Below are positions 19,551 to 28,754 of a stretch of 64,000 nucleotides of DNA, piece after piece. The stretch is taken from NCBI GenBank assembly GCA_963976055.1, contig CAXBJB010000007.1, forward strand, positions 186,001 to 250,000. The letters are read 5' to 3'. The stretch comes from UBA1479 sp963976055 (lineage in GTDB: Bacteria; Pseudomonadota; Alphaproteobacteria; Rhodospirillales; Casp-alpha2). The notes under the pieces are model-generated. The model did no database searches, had not been told where the DNA came from, and saw only the letters and a list, made by a program, of their open reading frames with translations. Made by a program: the position numbers and the translations under genes. Each line of letters opens with the position of its first letter. Position 1 is the first letter of the stretch.

Positions 19551-21113
19551 TTATGCGCCCGTTTTGGTTGTGCGCCCCAAAATCCAGGCGGGCACCAATG
19601 CCGTCGAGAAGACGATAGCCGAGACGATGAAGGCATCCTGGAATCCGAGGGTCGTCGCCTGGGCGTAAATGACCTTGGACAGGAAGTTGAGCGCACCCGC
19701 CGTCTGCTGGGCATCGGGCAGACCGCTTTCGCCGAGCATGCGGCCGACCTTTTCGATGAATTCCCGGCTGAGCGGGTTGCCCGACGTCTGGGTTGCCGCC
19801 ATGGCGTCGGCGTGGAACGCCGTGCGCTGTTCGGTGATGACGACGAACACCAGGGTGCCGAAGGCGCCGCCCAATTGGCGCACGAAGTTGTAGGTCGCGG
19901 CGCCGGCGTTTATCTTGTGTTCGGGCACGGCGCGGATCGCCGCGGCCCCCATGGCGGGCATGACCAAGCCGATCGCGAGACGCGACAGCATGGTGAACAG
20001 CACCATGACGAGAAAGGCCGTGTTGACGTCGGATTTGGAGATGAAGAACGCGGCGACGACGAAAAGCAGCACGCCCGCGGTAATCGGATAACGGGGCGAC
20101 ACATGGTCGTTCAGGCGCCCGGCCAAGGGGGTGATCAGGAACAGGAATATCCCCGCCGGGACCAGCACCATGCCCGCCGCCGTGGCGGTAAAGCCCTGCA
20201 CCTGCTGGGTGAACACGGGGATGGCGTAGTTGGTGGCGAAATTGCCGGCCCCGAACAGGAAGGCGATGACCATGGCCGAGGCAAAGGACGGGTCCTTGAA
20301 CAGGCTGACGTCGAGCATTGGGTTTTTCGAGTGCATCTGGTGCCACAGGAAAACGATGCCAGCCCCCGTGCCGCCGGCGAGAAGGACCAGGACCTCGTTG
20401 GAATGCCAGCCCCAGCGCTGGCCGTTGGCCAGGCCGCTCATGACGCTGAAGCAGGCGGTGACGACCAGCACCAGGCCGGTCCAGTCAAAGGGCGGCTTGG
20501 GACCCTTTTTCCGTTCCTGGGGCATGAAGCTGAGGCCCAGCAGAAAGGCGATGAAGGCGAGCGGCAGGGGCACGATAAAGATGTGCCGCCAGGTCAGGGC
20601 GTCCAGGATGGCGCCGCCGACCACGGGCCCGAAGCTGGGCGCCAGGGTCACGCCGACCGAATACATGCTGACGGCGAACCCCCGCCGTTCGATGGGGAAC
20701 ACGGAAATGATGGTCGACAGCACCAGGGGCTGGACAATGCCGGCGGCAATCCCCTGCATGATCCGCCCGGCGATCAGGGTATCCATGTTGGGGGCGATGG
20801 TGCTGACGATGGCGCCGGCGGCGAACAGCAGCAGGGTCATGGCGTAGGCGTTGCGTTGCCCCAGGTGGGCGACGACCCACACACTCATGAGCTGGCTTGC
20901 CACCATGGTCGTGATGAAGACGGTGGACGCCCATTGCGCGATGGTCTGGTCGATGCCGTAGGCCCCCATGATGGACGGCACGGCGACATTGACGACCGTC
21001 GCCGACAGAATCATCGACACCGCGCCCAACAGGCCCGACAGGGTGACCGACCAGCGGCGGAATTCGCTGATGGAATGGGGATCGATGGGGGCGGCGGCGA
21101 CTTTACTGGTCAA
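19551..21113 (-). CDS. emrB: EmrB-type MFS drug efflux permease (DHA2 family)
   Basis: A proton-driven inner-membrane exporter that works with the EmrA-type adaptor encoded immediately upstream. The 520-residue protein is highly hydrophobic with about 14 predicted membrane segments. It has the MFS A-like motif LAGRLNDHVSPR and the DHA2 motif C region around GPVVGGAILDALTWRHIF. The start is TTG at 21113, which overlaps the end of emrA by 11 bases, indicating translational coupling. Substrate specificity cannot be read from the sequence. An outer-membrane TolC-like partner is not in the window. Confidence 0.92.
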   Translation of the reverse strand: MTSKVAAAPIDPHSISEFRRWSVTLSGLLGAVSMILSATVVNVAVPSIMGAYGIDQTIAQWASTVFITTMVASQLMSVWVVAHLGQRNAYAMTLLLFAAGAIVSTIAPNMDTLIAGRIMQGIAAGIVQPLVLSTIISVFPIERRGFAVSMYSVGVTLAPSFGPVVGGAILDALTWRHIFIVPLPLAFIAFLLGLSFMPQERKKGPKPPFDWTGLVLVVTACFSVMSGLANGQRWGWHSNEVLVLLAGGTGAGIVFLWHQMHSKNPMLDVSLFKDPSFASAMVIAFLFGAGNFATNYAIPVFTQQVQGFTATAAGMVLVPAGIFLFLITPLAGRLNDHVSPRYPITAGVLLFVVAAFFISKSDVNTAFLVMVLFTMLSRLAIGLVMPAMGAAAIRAVPEHKINAGAATYNFVRQLGGAFGTLVFVVITEQRTAFHADAMAATQTSGNPLSREFIEKVGRMLGESGLPDAQQTAGALNFLSKVIYAQATTLGFQDAFIVSAIVFSTALVPAWILGRTTKTGA

Positions 21114-22263
21114 CGTCGATCTTGATTTCGACCATCATCCCGGGACGCAGCAGACGGTCCTGCTGGTCAATGGCGATGCGCACCGGCAGACGCTGGGTGA
21201 TCTTGGTGAAGTTGCCGCTGGGGTTCGGGCTGGGCAAAAGCGCGAATTCCGCGGTGGTGGCGTTGCCGATGACCTGGACCTTGCCCGTGAATTTACGGTC
21301 CGGGTAGGCATCGACGGAAACCTGGACGACGTCGCCGACCTTGGTCTTGCGGATGTCCGTTTCCTTGATGTTGGCGTCGATCCAGATCACGTCCGGGTCG
21401 TGGATCAGGGCCAGGCGTTGGCCGGGGGTGACGTATTCGCCGACCTCGACGAAGGTCTTGTCGACGACGCCGCTGATGGCGCTGCGGATCGTGCGGTCGG
21501 ACAGGTCCAGTCGCTGTTCGTCCAGCTTCGCCTGCAGTTCCTGTTCGCGGTGGATGTATACGGCGACGGCGCTGTCCAGAACGTGCAGGCGTTCGCGCTC
21601 GGCCTCGACCTCGGCCAGTTTGGCTTCGGCCGAATGCAGGTCGGCGACGGCGATGCGGTGTTCGCGTTCGATCTTTTTCAGTTCGGTCTCCGCCTGATCC
21701 AGTTGGCGGCGGGACACGACACGCGTCTGGAACAGGGATTTCGACCGCTCGTGCTCGCGTTTGGCCAACTCGAGCTGCGGGTCCAGGGACGACACGGTGA
21801 CCTGGGCGCCGACCAGGCGTGCCTGCTCGGATTTCAGTTTGGCCGCGGTTTCCTTGTCGACCAGGCGCTTCTCCGCCAGGGTGCGTGCCTTTTCCGCGCG
21901 CAGGCTGGCGATCTGGGCTTCCAGTTCGCGGGCTTTCAGCGCTGATTCACGGGAATCGATGGCCATCAGGACGGTGTTCGGCTTGACGTCGTCGCCTTCC
22001 GTGACGCTGATCGAGGTGACCCAGCCGGCAACGCGGGACGATACGGTAATCAGGTCGCCGCCGATGCGGGCGTCGACTTCATGGATGTTGGTGACGCGGT
22101 CGTGAATTTCGAGACCCCCGAACAGGGTGCCCAGCACACCGATGACGAGCGCGATCGCAAAGCGGCGCTTGCGCGCCTTCAGGCGAGCGGCTTCTTCTGC
22201 GAAATCTGTGGTGGATGACGCATTGGCATCTGACCTCGGATCGATATCCGTGGTGTCCGGCAT
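21103..22263 (-). CDS. emrA: EmrA-type periplasmic adaptor (HlyD family)
   Basis: Membrane-fusion protein that bridges the EmrB permease and an outer-membrane channel. Of its 386 residues, about 35-58 form the single N-terminal membrane anchor. A biotinyl-lipoyl-like half motif follows (ARIGGDLITVSSRVAGWVTSI), then a long alpha-hairpin coiled coil (about 110-230, rich in Glu/Arg/Leu heptads). The second lipoyl half and beta-barrel (SAISGVVDKTFVEVGEYV) complete the protein. The pump operon emrA-emrB reads away from the histidine kinase gene. An almost perfect 12-bp palindrome lies 46 bases upstream of the start. Confidence 0.93.
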   Translation of the reverse strand: MPDTTDIDPRSDANASSTTDFAEEAARLKARKRRFAIALVIGVLGTLFGGLEIHDRVTNIHEVDARIGGDLITVSSRVAGWVTSISVTEGDDVKPNTVLMAIDSRESALKARELEAQIASLRAEKARTLAEKRLVDKETAAKLKSEQARLVGAQVTVSSLDPQLELAKREHERSKSLFQTRVVSRRQLDQAETELKKIEREHRIAVADLHSAEAKLAEVEAERERLHVLDSAVAVYIHREQELQAKLDEQRLDLSDRTIRSAISGVVDKTFVEVGEYVTPGQRLALIHDPDVIWIDANIKETDIRKTKVGDVVQVSVDAYPDRKFTGKVQVIGNATTAEFALLPSPNPSGNFTKITQRLPVRIAIDQQDRLLRPGMMVEIKIDVDQ

Positions 22264-22308
22264 GGATTTTTCCTCTGTTCCTCGGCGGCGGTTCTAATTT
22301 TAACAGGT

Positions 22309-22320
22309 ATTGTATACAAT
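22309..22320. promoter_or_regulatory. Palindromic operator candidate upstream of emrAB
   Basis: ATTGTATACAAT is a perfect 12-bp dyad in the 224-base region between emrA and the divergent histidine kinase gene. It lies 46 bases upstream of the emrA start. Dyads of the TTGTATACAA type are typical of GntR-family (FadR/FCD) sites. No such regulator is encoded next to it, so the binder is unknown. Confidence 0.45.
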
Positions 22321-22487
22321 TGGCAGCAATTGGAAAGTAGGCCATTCGCCCTGGGCAACCGTTCCGCACGGGTTCGGCGCGGATGAGAAGCGTGCGGCGG
22401 CATGTGCCTTTATGCCGCAGCGCAAAAATTCAGGCGGCCCAGACTGGGCTTGTATATATTCAACGCAGGCACTCATTAGGCGGTGCG

Positions 22488-24176
22488 ATGCGGACGCAAT
22501 ACATCACCACACTCATCCGAATGGGAATTCTCGCCGCTGCCTGCGCATTGGGCGGATTTCTGGCGGAACAATACGCCCTGCGGGCGGCGGCGACGCAAGC
22601 GCGCCTGGAAACGGCCGAAGAACTGGGCAAGCTTCGCGTGCGCCTGGAAAGTTCCTTGAACGCGGACGTTCAGTTGATTCGGGGGCTGATCAGCTACGTC
22701 AAGGCACGGCCGAACTTAAGTCAAAGCGAGTTTGCCGCGGTTGCTGCCGACCTCATGGAATCGGCGGGCGGGCAGGTGCGCAACATGGCTCTGGCGAAGG
22801 ATCTTGTCATCAGCCACGTCCATCCCCTGGAAGGCAACGAGAAGGCGGTTGGCCTGGATTACCGCAAGACCCCGGGGCAATGGCGCGAGGTTCAGCGGAC
22901 CATAAATGAAAACACCGCGGTGATCGCCGGGCCGCTCGATCTCGTTCAGGGCGGGGTCGGCATTATCGCCCGGTTCCCTGTGTTCATTTATCCGGAAGCT
23001 TGGCAGACCTCGGAACTGTGGGGGCTTGTCTCGACAGTGATCGATTTTGATACCTTCGTGCAGAATGCCGGACTGCCGGACTATCAGGAGCACTATCGCC
23101 TGGCCCTGATCGGGCGTGACGGGACGGGCCGCGGTGGCGAGGTGTTCTGGGGCGATCCGTCGGTCACGGACGGCGATCCGGTGTATCTGGACGTCAACCT
23201 GGTTTCCGGCACTTGGGTCATCGCCGGTGAGCCGACGGGCGGCTGGCCGACGCGATCGGGCGTATTGTGGCTGAACGTCGCGGGTACGGTGGCGCTATTT
23301 CTGCTTGGCGCCGCAATCATCTATGCCAACCTGCGTCTGGACCTGGAGACGGCGCGGTCGACGGAACTGTTGAAACGGGCGCGGCAGGAAGCCGAGGCAG
23401 CCAAGGATGCCGCCCAACAGGCGAACCGCGCGAAGTCGGAATTCCTGGCCGCCATGAGCCACGAGCTACGCACGCCGCTCAATGCGATCCTCGGGTTTTC
23501 CGACATTCTGTTCAATCAGTACTTCGGCCCGCCCGGTGCGGGCAAATACCGCGAATACGCCAACGACATCCATTCCAGCGCCAAACACCTGTTGGATCTG
23601 GTCAATGACGTCCTGGACATTTCCGCGATCGAGGCCGGCAGGACCGCGCTGGAGATCGGCATTATCGAGGTCCGTGGCCTGATCGACGAATGCGTTCATA
23701 CCGTGCGCGAACGGGCCGGTGAAAAAGGCGTCATGCTGCGCGAGGACGTGCCCGACGGTCTGCCGCGGTTGAAGGCCGATCGCCGGGCGATCAAGCAGGT
23801 CTTGTTGAATCTGTTGTCCAACGCGGTCAAGTTCACTCCGGACGGCGGCAGCGTGACGGTGACAGTCGCGGTTGCGGATGGCTTCCTTGTCATTACGGTC
23901 GCCGATACCGGCGTCGGGATCGAGCCGGAACGCCTGCCCCAGATCATGAATCCTTTCACGAGTAAGGCCGCCAATCCCTATACCTCGGACAGGGGGTGGG
24001 GACTCGGCCTGACCATTTCAAAGTCGCTGATCGACATGCACGCCGGTGAAATCGTCATTCACAGCAGGGTCGGGCATGGCACGACGGTGACGGTGCGCCT
24101 GCATTTGGACAGTTCGGCAATTGGCCGGGGCGGGCAAATGGGCGGAGCCGAGTCGACTTGGGATCGCAAGAGTTGA
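22488..24176 (+). CDS. Membrane sensor histidine kinase with CHASE-like periplasmic domain
   Basis: The 562-residue protein has a first membrane segment at about 10-27 and a CHASE-like extracytoplasmic sensor domain at about 30-255 (motif RVLESSLNADVQLIRGL-like RVRLESSLNADVQLIRG; VISHVHPLEGN). A second membrane segment lies at about 262-282, then a coiled linker, a HisKA domain with the phospho-acceptor in FLAAMSHELRTPLN, and an HATPase domain (NLLSNAVKFTP, DTGVGI, GWGLGLTISK). There is no receiver domain and no adjacent response regulator, so it is an orphan kinase with an unknown partner and ligand. The ATG at 22488 is preferred over an upstream ATG because it directly precedes the membrane segment. 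Confidence 0.88.
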   Translation: MRTQYITTLIRMGILAAACALGGFLAEQYALRAAATQARLETAEELGKLRVRLESSLNADVQLIRGLISYVKARPNLSQSEFAAVAADLMESAGGQVRNMALAKDLVISHVHPLEGNEKAVGLDYRKTPGQWREVQRTINENTAVIAGPLDLVQGGVGIIARFPVFIYPEAWQTSELWGLVSTVIDFDTFVQNAGLPDYQEHYRLALIGRDGTGRGGEVFWGDPSVTDGDPVYLDVNLVSGTWVIAGEPTGGWPTRSGVLWLNVAGTVALFLLGAAIIYANLRLDLETARSTELLKRARQEAEAAKDAAQQANRAKSEFLAAMSHELRTPLNAILGFSDILFNQYFGPPGAGKYREYANDIHSSAKHLLDLVNDVLDISAIEAGRTALEIGIIEVRGLIDECVHTVRERAGEKGVMLREDVPDGLPRLKADRRAIKQVLLNLLSNAVKFTPDGGSVTVTVAVADGFLVITVADTGVGIEPERLPQIMNPFTSKAANPYTSDRGWGLGLTISKSLIDMHAGEIVIHSRVGHGTTVTVRLHLDSSAIGRGGQMGGAESTWDRKS

Positions 24177-24320
24177 GTTATATTTAAATAAAAAATAATT
24201 TATTTTTCGTAATAACTGTATAAATTATTTCATTATTTTTAATAATATTAATATATTTTAGGTTTTTCAGTAAAAATATATAAAAATAATATACATTGAA
24301 AATTAAATTATATTATTATG
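24177..24320. other. Extremely A+T-rich intergenic segment
   Basis: About 140 bases directly after the histidine kinase stop contain roughly 9 percent G+C (11 G/C in the 120 bases 24181-24300), inside DNA that is about 65 percent G+C. There is no ORF. It lies upstream of the small membrane protein gene at 24427 and may act as a promoter/UP-element or nucleoid-protein target. Confidence 0.85.
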
Positions 24321-24426
24321 TCATGCGGCGTCTTGGTGTTTTGTGGCGCAATCGGCCACTCGTCATTGTCGAGTTGTGTTTGCCGACAGCAAACGCCGTA
24401 TTTCAATCAATATACAGGAGCGATGC

Positions 24427-24771
24427 ATGACACTGCCGAAATCGACGAGCCCCTTTCTGTTGGGTGCGGGGGCGGGGGCATTCGTCCTTGCCGTTCTGGC
24501 CTTCAGCAACGATTGGGTGGTCAGCGCGAGCGCCAGTCACGACGAGGTGCAGGATGCCTGGATCAACGCCCAGGCCTCCGTCTGTGCGGCCCGCGCTGCC
24601 GATCATGTGAAGACAATGGCGGAGGCGCCGGATCTGCAGGGCTATCAGTCGGAAGCCCGTGCCGCGCGCGCAGACCTTGCGAAGGATTTCGCCACGGCCC
24701 TGCCGGGCGAGAGTGAGCCGGAATCCAGCGTGATTACAGCCTGCTCGCAGATGTTGAACAAGGACCTCTAA
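24427..24771 (+). CDS. Small single-pass membrane protein of unknown function
   Basis: The 114-residue protein starts at the ATG at 24427, seven bases after an ACAGGAGC ribosome-binding site. An out-of-frame ATG at 24423 and an in-frame one at 24343 fit less well. Residues ~8-30 (FLLGAGAGAFVLAVLAFSND) form one membrane segment or uncleaved signal anchor. The rest is an alanine-rich soluble domain with two cysteines (in SVCAARAAD and TACSQM) that could form a disulfide in the periplasm. Family not recognised. It ends 19 bases from the convergent plsY stop, where a CGGCGCTAAGCGCCG hairpin may terminate both transcripts. Confidence 0.75.
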   Translation: MTLPKSTSPFLLGAGAGAFVLAVLAFSNDWVVSASASHDEVQDAWINAQASVCAARAADHVKTMAEAPDLQGYQSEARAARADLAKDFATALPGESEPESSVITACSQMLNKDL

Positions 24772-24790
24772 TGCCCGAACGGGCGCGGCG

Positions 24791-25426
24791 CTAAGCGCCG
24801 GGCGGGGTGTCCGCCGGTTTGGATTTTTGGCCGATCTTGCTTTCCTGGCCTTTGATCAGCCGGTGGATGTTCGCCCGGTGGCGGACCACCGCCAGGACAG
24901 CCAGGCCGCCCGCCATCCAGGCCATGGGCATGCCGTCGATCCAATAGGCATAGGCCGGGGCCGCGGCAAGCGCGCCTAAGGCGGCCAGGGATGAGTAGCG
25001 GAAGAGCCCGGCGACCAGCAACCAGGTCGCGCAGGCCGCCAGTCCTACCATGAAATTGACGGCCAGCAGCACGCCGAGCGTGGTCGCCACGCCCTTGCCG
25101 CCCTTGAAGCGGAGCCAGGCCGGGAAATTGTGCCCGACGACGCCGGCGAATCCGGCGATCATGCCAGCCTCGGCGCCCCATAGATGGGCCGCCGCGAGCG
25201 CCGCCGCCGCCCCCTTGCCGCAATCGCAGATCAGCGTGGCGAACGCCAAGCCCTTGCGCCCGGTGCGCAGCACATTGGTCGCCCCGATATTGCCTGAGCC
25301 CATGGTTCGGATGTCGCCCAGGCCCGCCATGCGCGTGAAGACCAGACCGAAGGGCACCGATCCCAGTAGATAGCCGCCGAGGGCGGCCAGGGCGAATGCG
25401 AGCGTGCTGTCCAGTCCGCCGGCCAT
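24791..25426 (-). CDS. plsY: Acyl-phosphate:glycerol-3-phosphate acyltransferase PlsY
   Basis: Inner-membrane enzyme that transfers an acyl group from acyl-phosphate to glycerol-3-phosphate, starting phospholipid synthesis. The 211-residue protein shows the three PlsY loops: SVPFGLVF, then SGNIGATNVLRTGRKG (motif 1), GHNFPAWLRFKGGKGVATTLG (motif 2) and a C-terminal RHRANIHRLIKGQESKIG (motif 3). Five membrane segments are evident. It is 3 bases downstream of pyrC on the same strand, so pyrB-pyrC-plsY is one operon. Confidence 0.96.
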   Translation of the reverse strand: MAGGLDSTLAFALAALGGYLLGSVPFGLVFTRMAGLGDIRTMGSGNIGATNVLRTGRKGLAFATLICDCGKGAAAALAAAHLWGAEAGMIAGFAGVVGHNFPAWLRFKGGKGVATTLGVLLAVNFMVGLAACATWLLVAGLFRYSSLAALGALAAAPAYAYWIDGMPMAWMAGGLAVLAVVRHRANIHRLIKGQESKIGQKSKPADTPPGA

Positions 25427-25429
25427 GGT

Positions 25430-26746
25430 TCAGGCCCCGTGGGTGTGGACGGTGCGGCCGTCGATCACGGTGCGCAGGACCATGCCCTGCACGGGCCGTC
25501 CATCGAAGGGCGAGTTCTTTGATTTGGAGAGCAGCACGTCGGAGGAAACCTTCCAGCTGCGATCGGGATCGAACAGGACCAGATCGGCGGGGGCGCCCGG
25601 CTTCAGACAGCCGGCATCCATCGCCATGAGTGCGGCGGGTGCCCGGGTCACCAGGTCGAGCGCCCTGAGCAGGGACAGATGTCCGTTGTGGTAGAGTTCG
25701 AGCGTCATCGGCAGCAGTGTTTGCAGGCCGATCCCGCCCGATGCCGCCTGGGCGAAGGGCAGGCGCTTGGATTCTTCGTCCTGCGGCGTGTGGTCGGACG
25801 CGACGCAGTCGATCACCCCGTCGCTGATCGCCCGCACGATGGCTTGGCGGTCGTCCTCGTCACGCAGCGGCGGGGTTAGTTTGGCGAAGGTGCGGTAGTC
25901 GCCGATGGCGTGTTCGTTAAGCGCGAAATAGGGCGGCGCCGTGTCGCAAGTGATGGCCAGGCCCCGATCCTTGGCGCGGCGGATGACCTCGACGCTTTCC
26001 GCCGTCGATACGTTGACGAAATGCAGGCGCCCGCCGGTCATCTCGACCAGGCGGATGTCGCGTTCGATGATGATGATCTCGGCCTCACGGGGGATGCCGG
26101 ACAGGCCCAGGCGGGTCGAATTCTCGCCCAGGTTCATGACGCCGCCCTCGGCAAGCGACGGATCCTCCGGTTGATGGCAGATCACCAGGCCGAAGGTCGC
26201 GGCATAGGCCAGTGCTTGACGCAGAACCAGAGGGTCGGCGATCGTCCGGACGCCATCGGTGAAGGCAAGGGCACCGGAATCCCGTAACAGTTTCAGTTCG
26301 GCAATCTCCTTGCCGGCCAGCTTCTTGGTCACCGCGCCATAGGGGTAGACCTTGGTCAGTCCCAATTGGCGGGCCCGGCGGGCGACGAATTCGACCACCG
26401 ACATGTCGTCGATGCAGGGATTGGTGTCGGGCAGGCACAGCAGCGAGGTGACACCGCCGGCCGTCGCTGCGCGCCCGGCGGTGGCCAGCGTTTCCTTCTG
26501 TTCTTCACCCGGCTCGCCCAGATGGGCGCGGATGTCGACCAATCCCGGCGCCAGGCAGGCCCCTTGGCAGTCGATGATCTTGGCGTCCTCGGGCCGGCCC
26601 GCGTCGAACAGCCCCGGCCCGGCGGCGGCGATCTTTTCGCCGTCGGTCAGCACACCGCCCGTCCCGTCCCATCCTTCGGTCGGGTCCAGGATACGTGCGT
26701 TGACATAGGCCACGCGGCCCAGGGGTTCGTCGAGTTTTACCGCCAT
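25430..26746 (-). CDS. pyrC: Dihydroorotase-like protein, probably catalytically inactive PyrC'
   Basis: The 438-residue protein has the amidohydrolase (TIM-barrel) fold of class I dihydroorotase and follows pyrB. The metal-binding HxHxR motif reads RAHLG (in LVDIRAHLGEPG), with the first histidine and the arginine lost. The usual HVST reads NVST, losing another ligand. ICHQPED and SDHTP keep their histidine and aspartate. This pattern matches the inactive PyrC' subunits of Pseudomonas and the PyrX-like proteins of other alphaproteobacteria, which support assembly of aspartate carbamoyltransferase. An active dihydroorotase would then have to lie elsewhere in the genome. The start is ATG at 26746; upstream in-frame sequence belongs to the pyrB region. 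Confidence 0.88.
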   Translation of the reverse strand: MAVKLDEPLGRVAYVNARILDPTEGWDGTGGVLTDGEKIAAAGPGLFDAGRPEDAKIIDCQGACLAPGLVDIRAHLGEPGEEQKETLATAGRAATAGGVTSLLCLPDTNPCIDDMSVVEFVARRARQLGLTKVYPYGAVTKKLAGKEIAELKLLRDSGALAFTDGVRTIADPLVLRQALAYAATFGLVICHQPEDPSLAEGGVMNLGENSTRLGLSGIPREAEIIIIERDIRLVEMTGGRLHFVNVSTAESVEVIRRAKDRGLAITCDTAPPYFALNEHAIGDYRTFAKLTPPLRDEDDRQAIVRAISDGVIDCVASDHTPQDEESKRLPFAQAASGGIGLQTLLPMTLELYHNGHLSLLRALDLVTRAPAALMAMDAGCLKPGAPADLVLFDPDRSWKVSSDVLLSKSKNSPFDGRPVQGMVLRTVIDGRTVHTHGA

Positions 26747-26765
26747 GTCTTGGGCTCGGGTTCCG

Positions 26766-27737
26766 TCACAAGTTGGTTTCGGCCAGGGGTTCCAGGTTGT
26801 GGGCCAGAATCTCCAGCGCCGCCATGCGCACGGCAACGCCCATTTCGACCTGTTCGCGGATGACCGAACGATAGAAGTCGTCGGCCACTTCCGAATCGAT
26901 CTCGACCCCCCGGTTCATGGGGCCAGGATGCATGATCAGCGCGTCGGGCTTGGCATGGGCCAGCATTTCATAGTCGAGCCCGAAATAGGTGAAATACTCG
27001 CGCACCGAGGGGAAATAATTGGATTTCATCCGCTCCTGCTGGAGGCGCAACATCATCACGATGTCGCAGTCCTTCAGGCCCTCGGCCATGTCGTGGAAGA
27101 CCTCGACGCCCAGGCGTTCGGCCGCATAGGGGATCAGCGTCTTGGGTGCGATCAGGCGCACGCGCGCGCCCATGGTCGTCAGCAGGTGAATGTTCGAGCG
27201 CGCGACCCGGGAATGCAGGATGTCGCCGCAGATCGCGACCTGCAGCCCGGCCAGGCGGCCGAGCCTGCGGCGAATGGTCAGGGCATCGAGAAGGGCCTGC
27301 GTGGGATGTTCATGGCTGCCGTCGCCGGCGTTGATGACCGCGCAGTTGACCTTTTCCGACAGCAGCTTGACCGCGCCGGAATCGGCGTGCCGCACGACCA
27401 GAACGTCCGGGTGCATGGCGTTCAGCGTCATCGCCGTGTCGACCAGGGTTTCGCCCTTTTTGATGGAGCTGCCCGAGATCGACATATTAATGACGTCGCC
27501 GCCCAGCCGCTTGCCCGCCAGCTCGAACGACGTCCGGGTTCGGGTCGAGGCTTCGAAGAACAGGTTGATGACCGTGCGTCCGCGCAGCACCGACTTCTTC
27601 TTATCGGATTGCCGGTTCTGCTCGACGTAGGTCTCGGAGCGGTCCAATAGGAAAGTGATTTCCGCCGGTGTCAAACCTTCGATACCGAGCAAATGGCGAT
27701 GGGGGAAATCTGTCGTTGCCGTGTCGCCGGAAATCAT
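26766..27737 (-). CDS. pyrB: Aspartate carbamoyltransferase catalytic subunit
   Basis: Condenses carbamoyl phosphate with aspartate in pyrimidine synthesis. At 323 residues it carries the carbamoyl-phosphate motif STRTRTSFELAGKRLG, then VVRHADSG, the HPTQALLDALT signature and MHPGPMNRG near the C-terminus. No regulatory subunit PyrI is present. The downstream partner is the dihydroorotase-like PyrC', 19 bases away, which is consistent with a class A/B dodecameric ATCase-PyrC' complex. Confidence 0.97.
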   Translation of the reverse strand: MISGDTATTDFPHRHLLGIEGLTPAEITFLLDRSETYVEQNRQSDKKKSVLRGRTVINLFFEASTRTRTSFELAGKRLGGDVINMSISGSSIKKGETLVDTAMTLNAMHPDVLVVRHADSGAVKLLSEKVNCAVINAGDGSHEHPTQALLDALTIRRRLGRLAGLQVAICGDILHSRVARSNIHLLTTMGARVRLIAPKTLIPYAAERLGVEVFHDMAEGLKDCDIVMMLRLQQERMKSNYFPSVREYFTYFGLDYEMLAHAKPDALIMHPGPMNRGVEIDSEVADDFYRSVIREQVEMGVAVRMAALEILAHNLEPLAETNL

Positions 27738-27847
27738 GGGGCCGGAATATAGGCTGGAGTGTCCGGCGGGTCACGAAAAATTGCGGGTCTTGGTGTCCGG
27801 TCGCCGATGATGGCATGATGTGGGACCCGTTCGGCGCGGGCGGACGA

Positions 27848-28744
27848 ATGAACACAAGGGTTTTAGCGGTGTCTTCCCGAAATTCGATCACGGACCCGGG
27901 AGCGGGACAAATCGACATGGCCGAGGTCTTGGACCGCCTGCACGACGGCGTCGCGGTTTTCGATTCGGATGACAACCTGATTTTCGCCAACGAGGTCTGC
28001 CGCGACCTGTTCCAGGCGATTGCGGAAAGCTTCACGCCGGGAACCCCCTTCGCCGCCTTGATGGAGGCCGCGGGCGACAAAAAAATGATCGCCGATGCCT
28101 TCGCCGGGCCCGGAGAGATCAATTTCGCGGATGGCCGCACCATGTTGCTGTGTGAATCGCGCATGCCGTCGGGCGGCGTGGTGCGGACCTTCACCGATCT
28201 GACCGAATACCGGCTGGCCGAACAGCAGATCGCCTACATGGCCAGCCACGACGAGGTTACGGGGCTGCCCAATCGGTCGTTGTTCATGGACCGGCTTGAT
28301 GTGTCGCTGCGCCAGGCGGCGCGCGAAAAGAACCGGATCGCCGTGCTGTTCATCGACCTGGACGGCTTCAAGGCCGTCAACGACCGCCTGGGCCACGATG
28401 CGGGTGACATGATTTTGTACCAAGTCGCGGTGCGCCTGGTCGCCCGCGTCCGCGCGTCGGATACGGTGGCGCGCTATGGCGGCGACGAGTTCACGGTGAT
28501 CCTCAACCAGATCTCCAACGCCCAGGACGTCAGCCGGGTCGCGCAGTCCATCGTCGAGGAACTGACCCGCCCGTTCACCGCCAAGCGGGAAACGGTGATG
28601 ATCGGCGCCAGTGTCGGCATCGCGCTTTATCCCGAACATGCGGAAACCGCCGACGCCCTGATCCGCATCGCCGACAAGGCGATGTACGAGGTCAAGCACG
28701 CGGGAAAGCGGGGATATCGTCTGGCCGGTCAGGCCCGGGCCTAA
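27848..28744 (+). CDS. PAS-GGDEF diguanylate cyclase
   Basis: Predicted to make cyclic di-GMP. The 298-residue protein has a PAS-like N-terminal sensor (about 25-120; LDRLHDGVAVFDSDDNLIFAN) and a linker, then a GGDEF domain (about 135-295) with ASHDEVTGLPNRSLF and active-site RYGGDEF. An RASD sequence five residues before it is an intact RxxD inhibitory site. No membrane segments, so cytoplasmic. The ATG at 27848 is chosen; upstream in-frame codons run antisense through the 5' end of pyrB. It is divergent from pyrB and convergent with ruvX. Confidence 0.92.
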   Translation: MNTRVLAVSSRNSITDPGAGQIDMAEVLDRLHDGVAVFDSDDNLIFANEVCRDLFQAIAESFTPGTPFAALMEAAGDKKMIADAFAGPGEINFADGRTMLLCESRMPSGGVVRTFTDLTEYRLAEQQIAYMASHDEVTGLPNRSLFMDRLDVSLRQAAREKNRIAVLFIDLDGFKAVNDRLGHDAGDMILYQVAVRLVARVRASDTVARYGGDEFTVILNQISNAQDVSRVAQSIVEELTRPFTAKRETVMIGASVGIALYPEHAETADALIRIADKAMYEVKHAGKRGYRLAGQARA

Positions 28745-28754
28745 GCGCGCCCGG

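Noticed and set aside
19254..21125. Open frame of 623 codons opposite emrB and dprA
   Set aside because: Crosses the boundary of two real genes and is His/Gly/Asp-rich shadow sequence.
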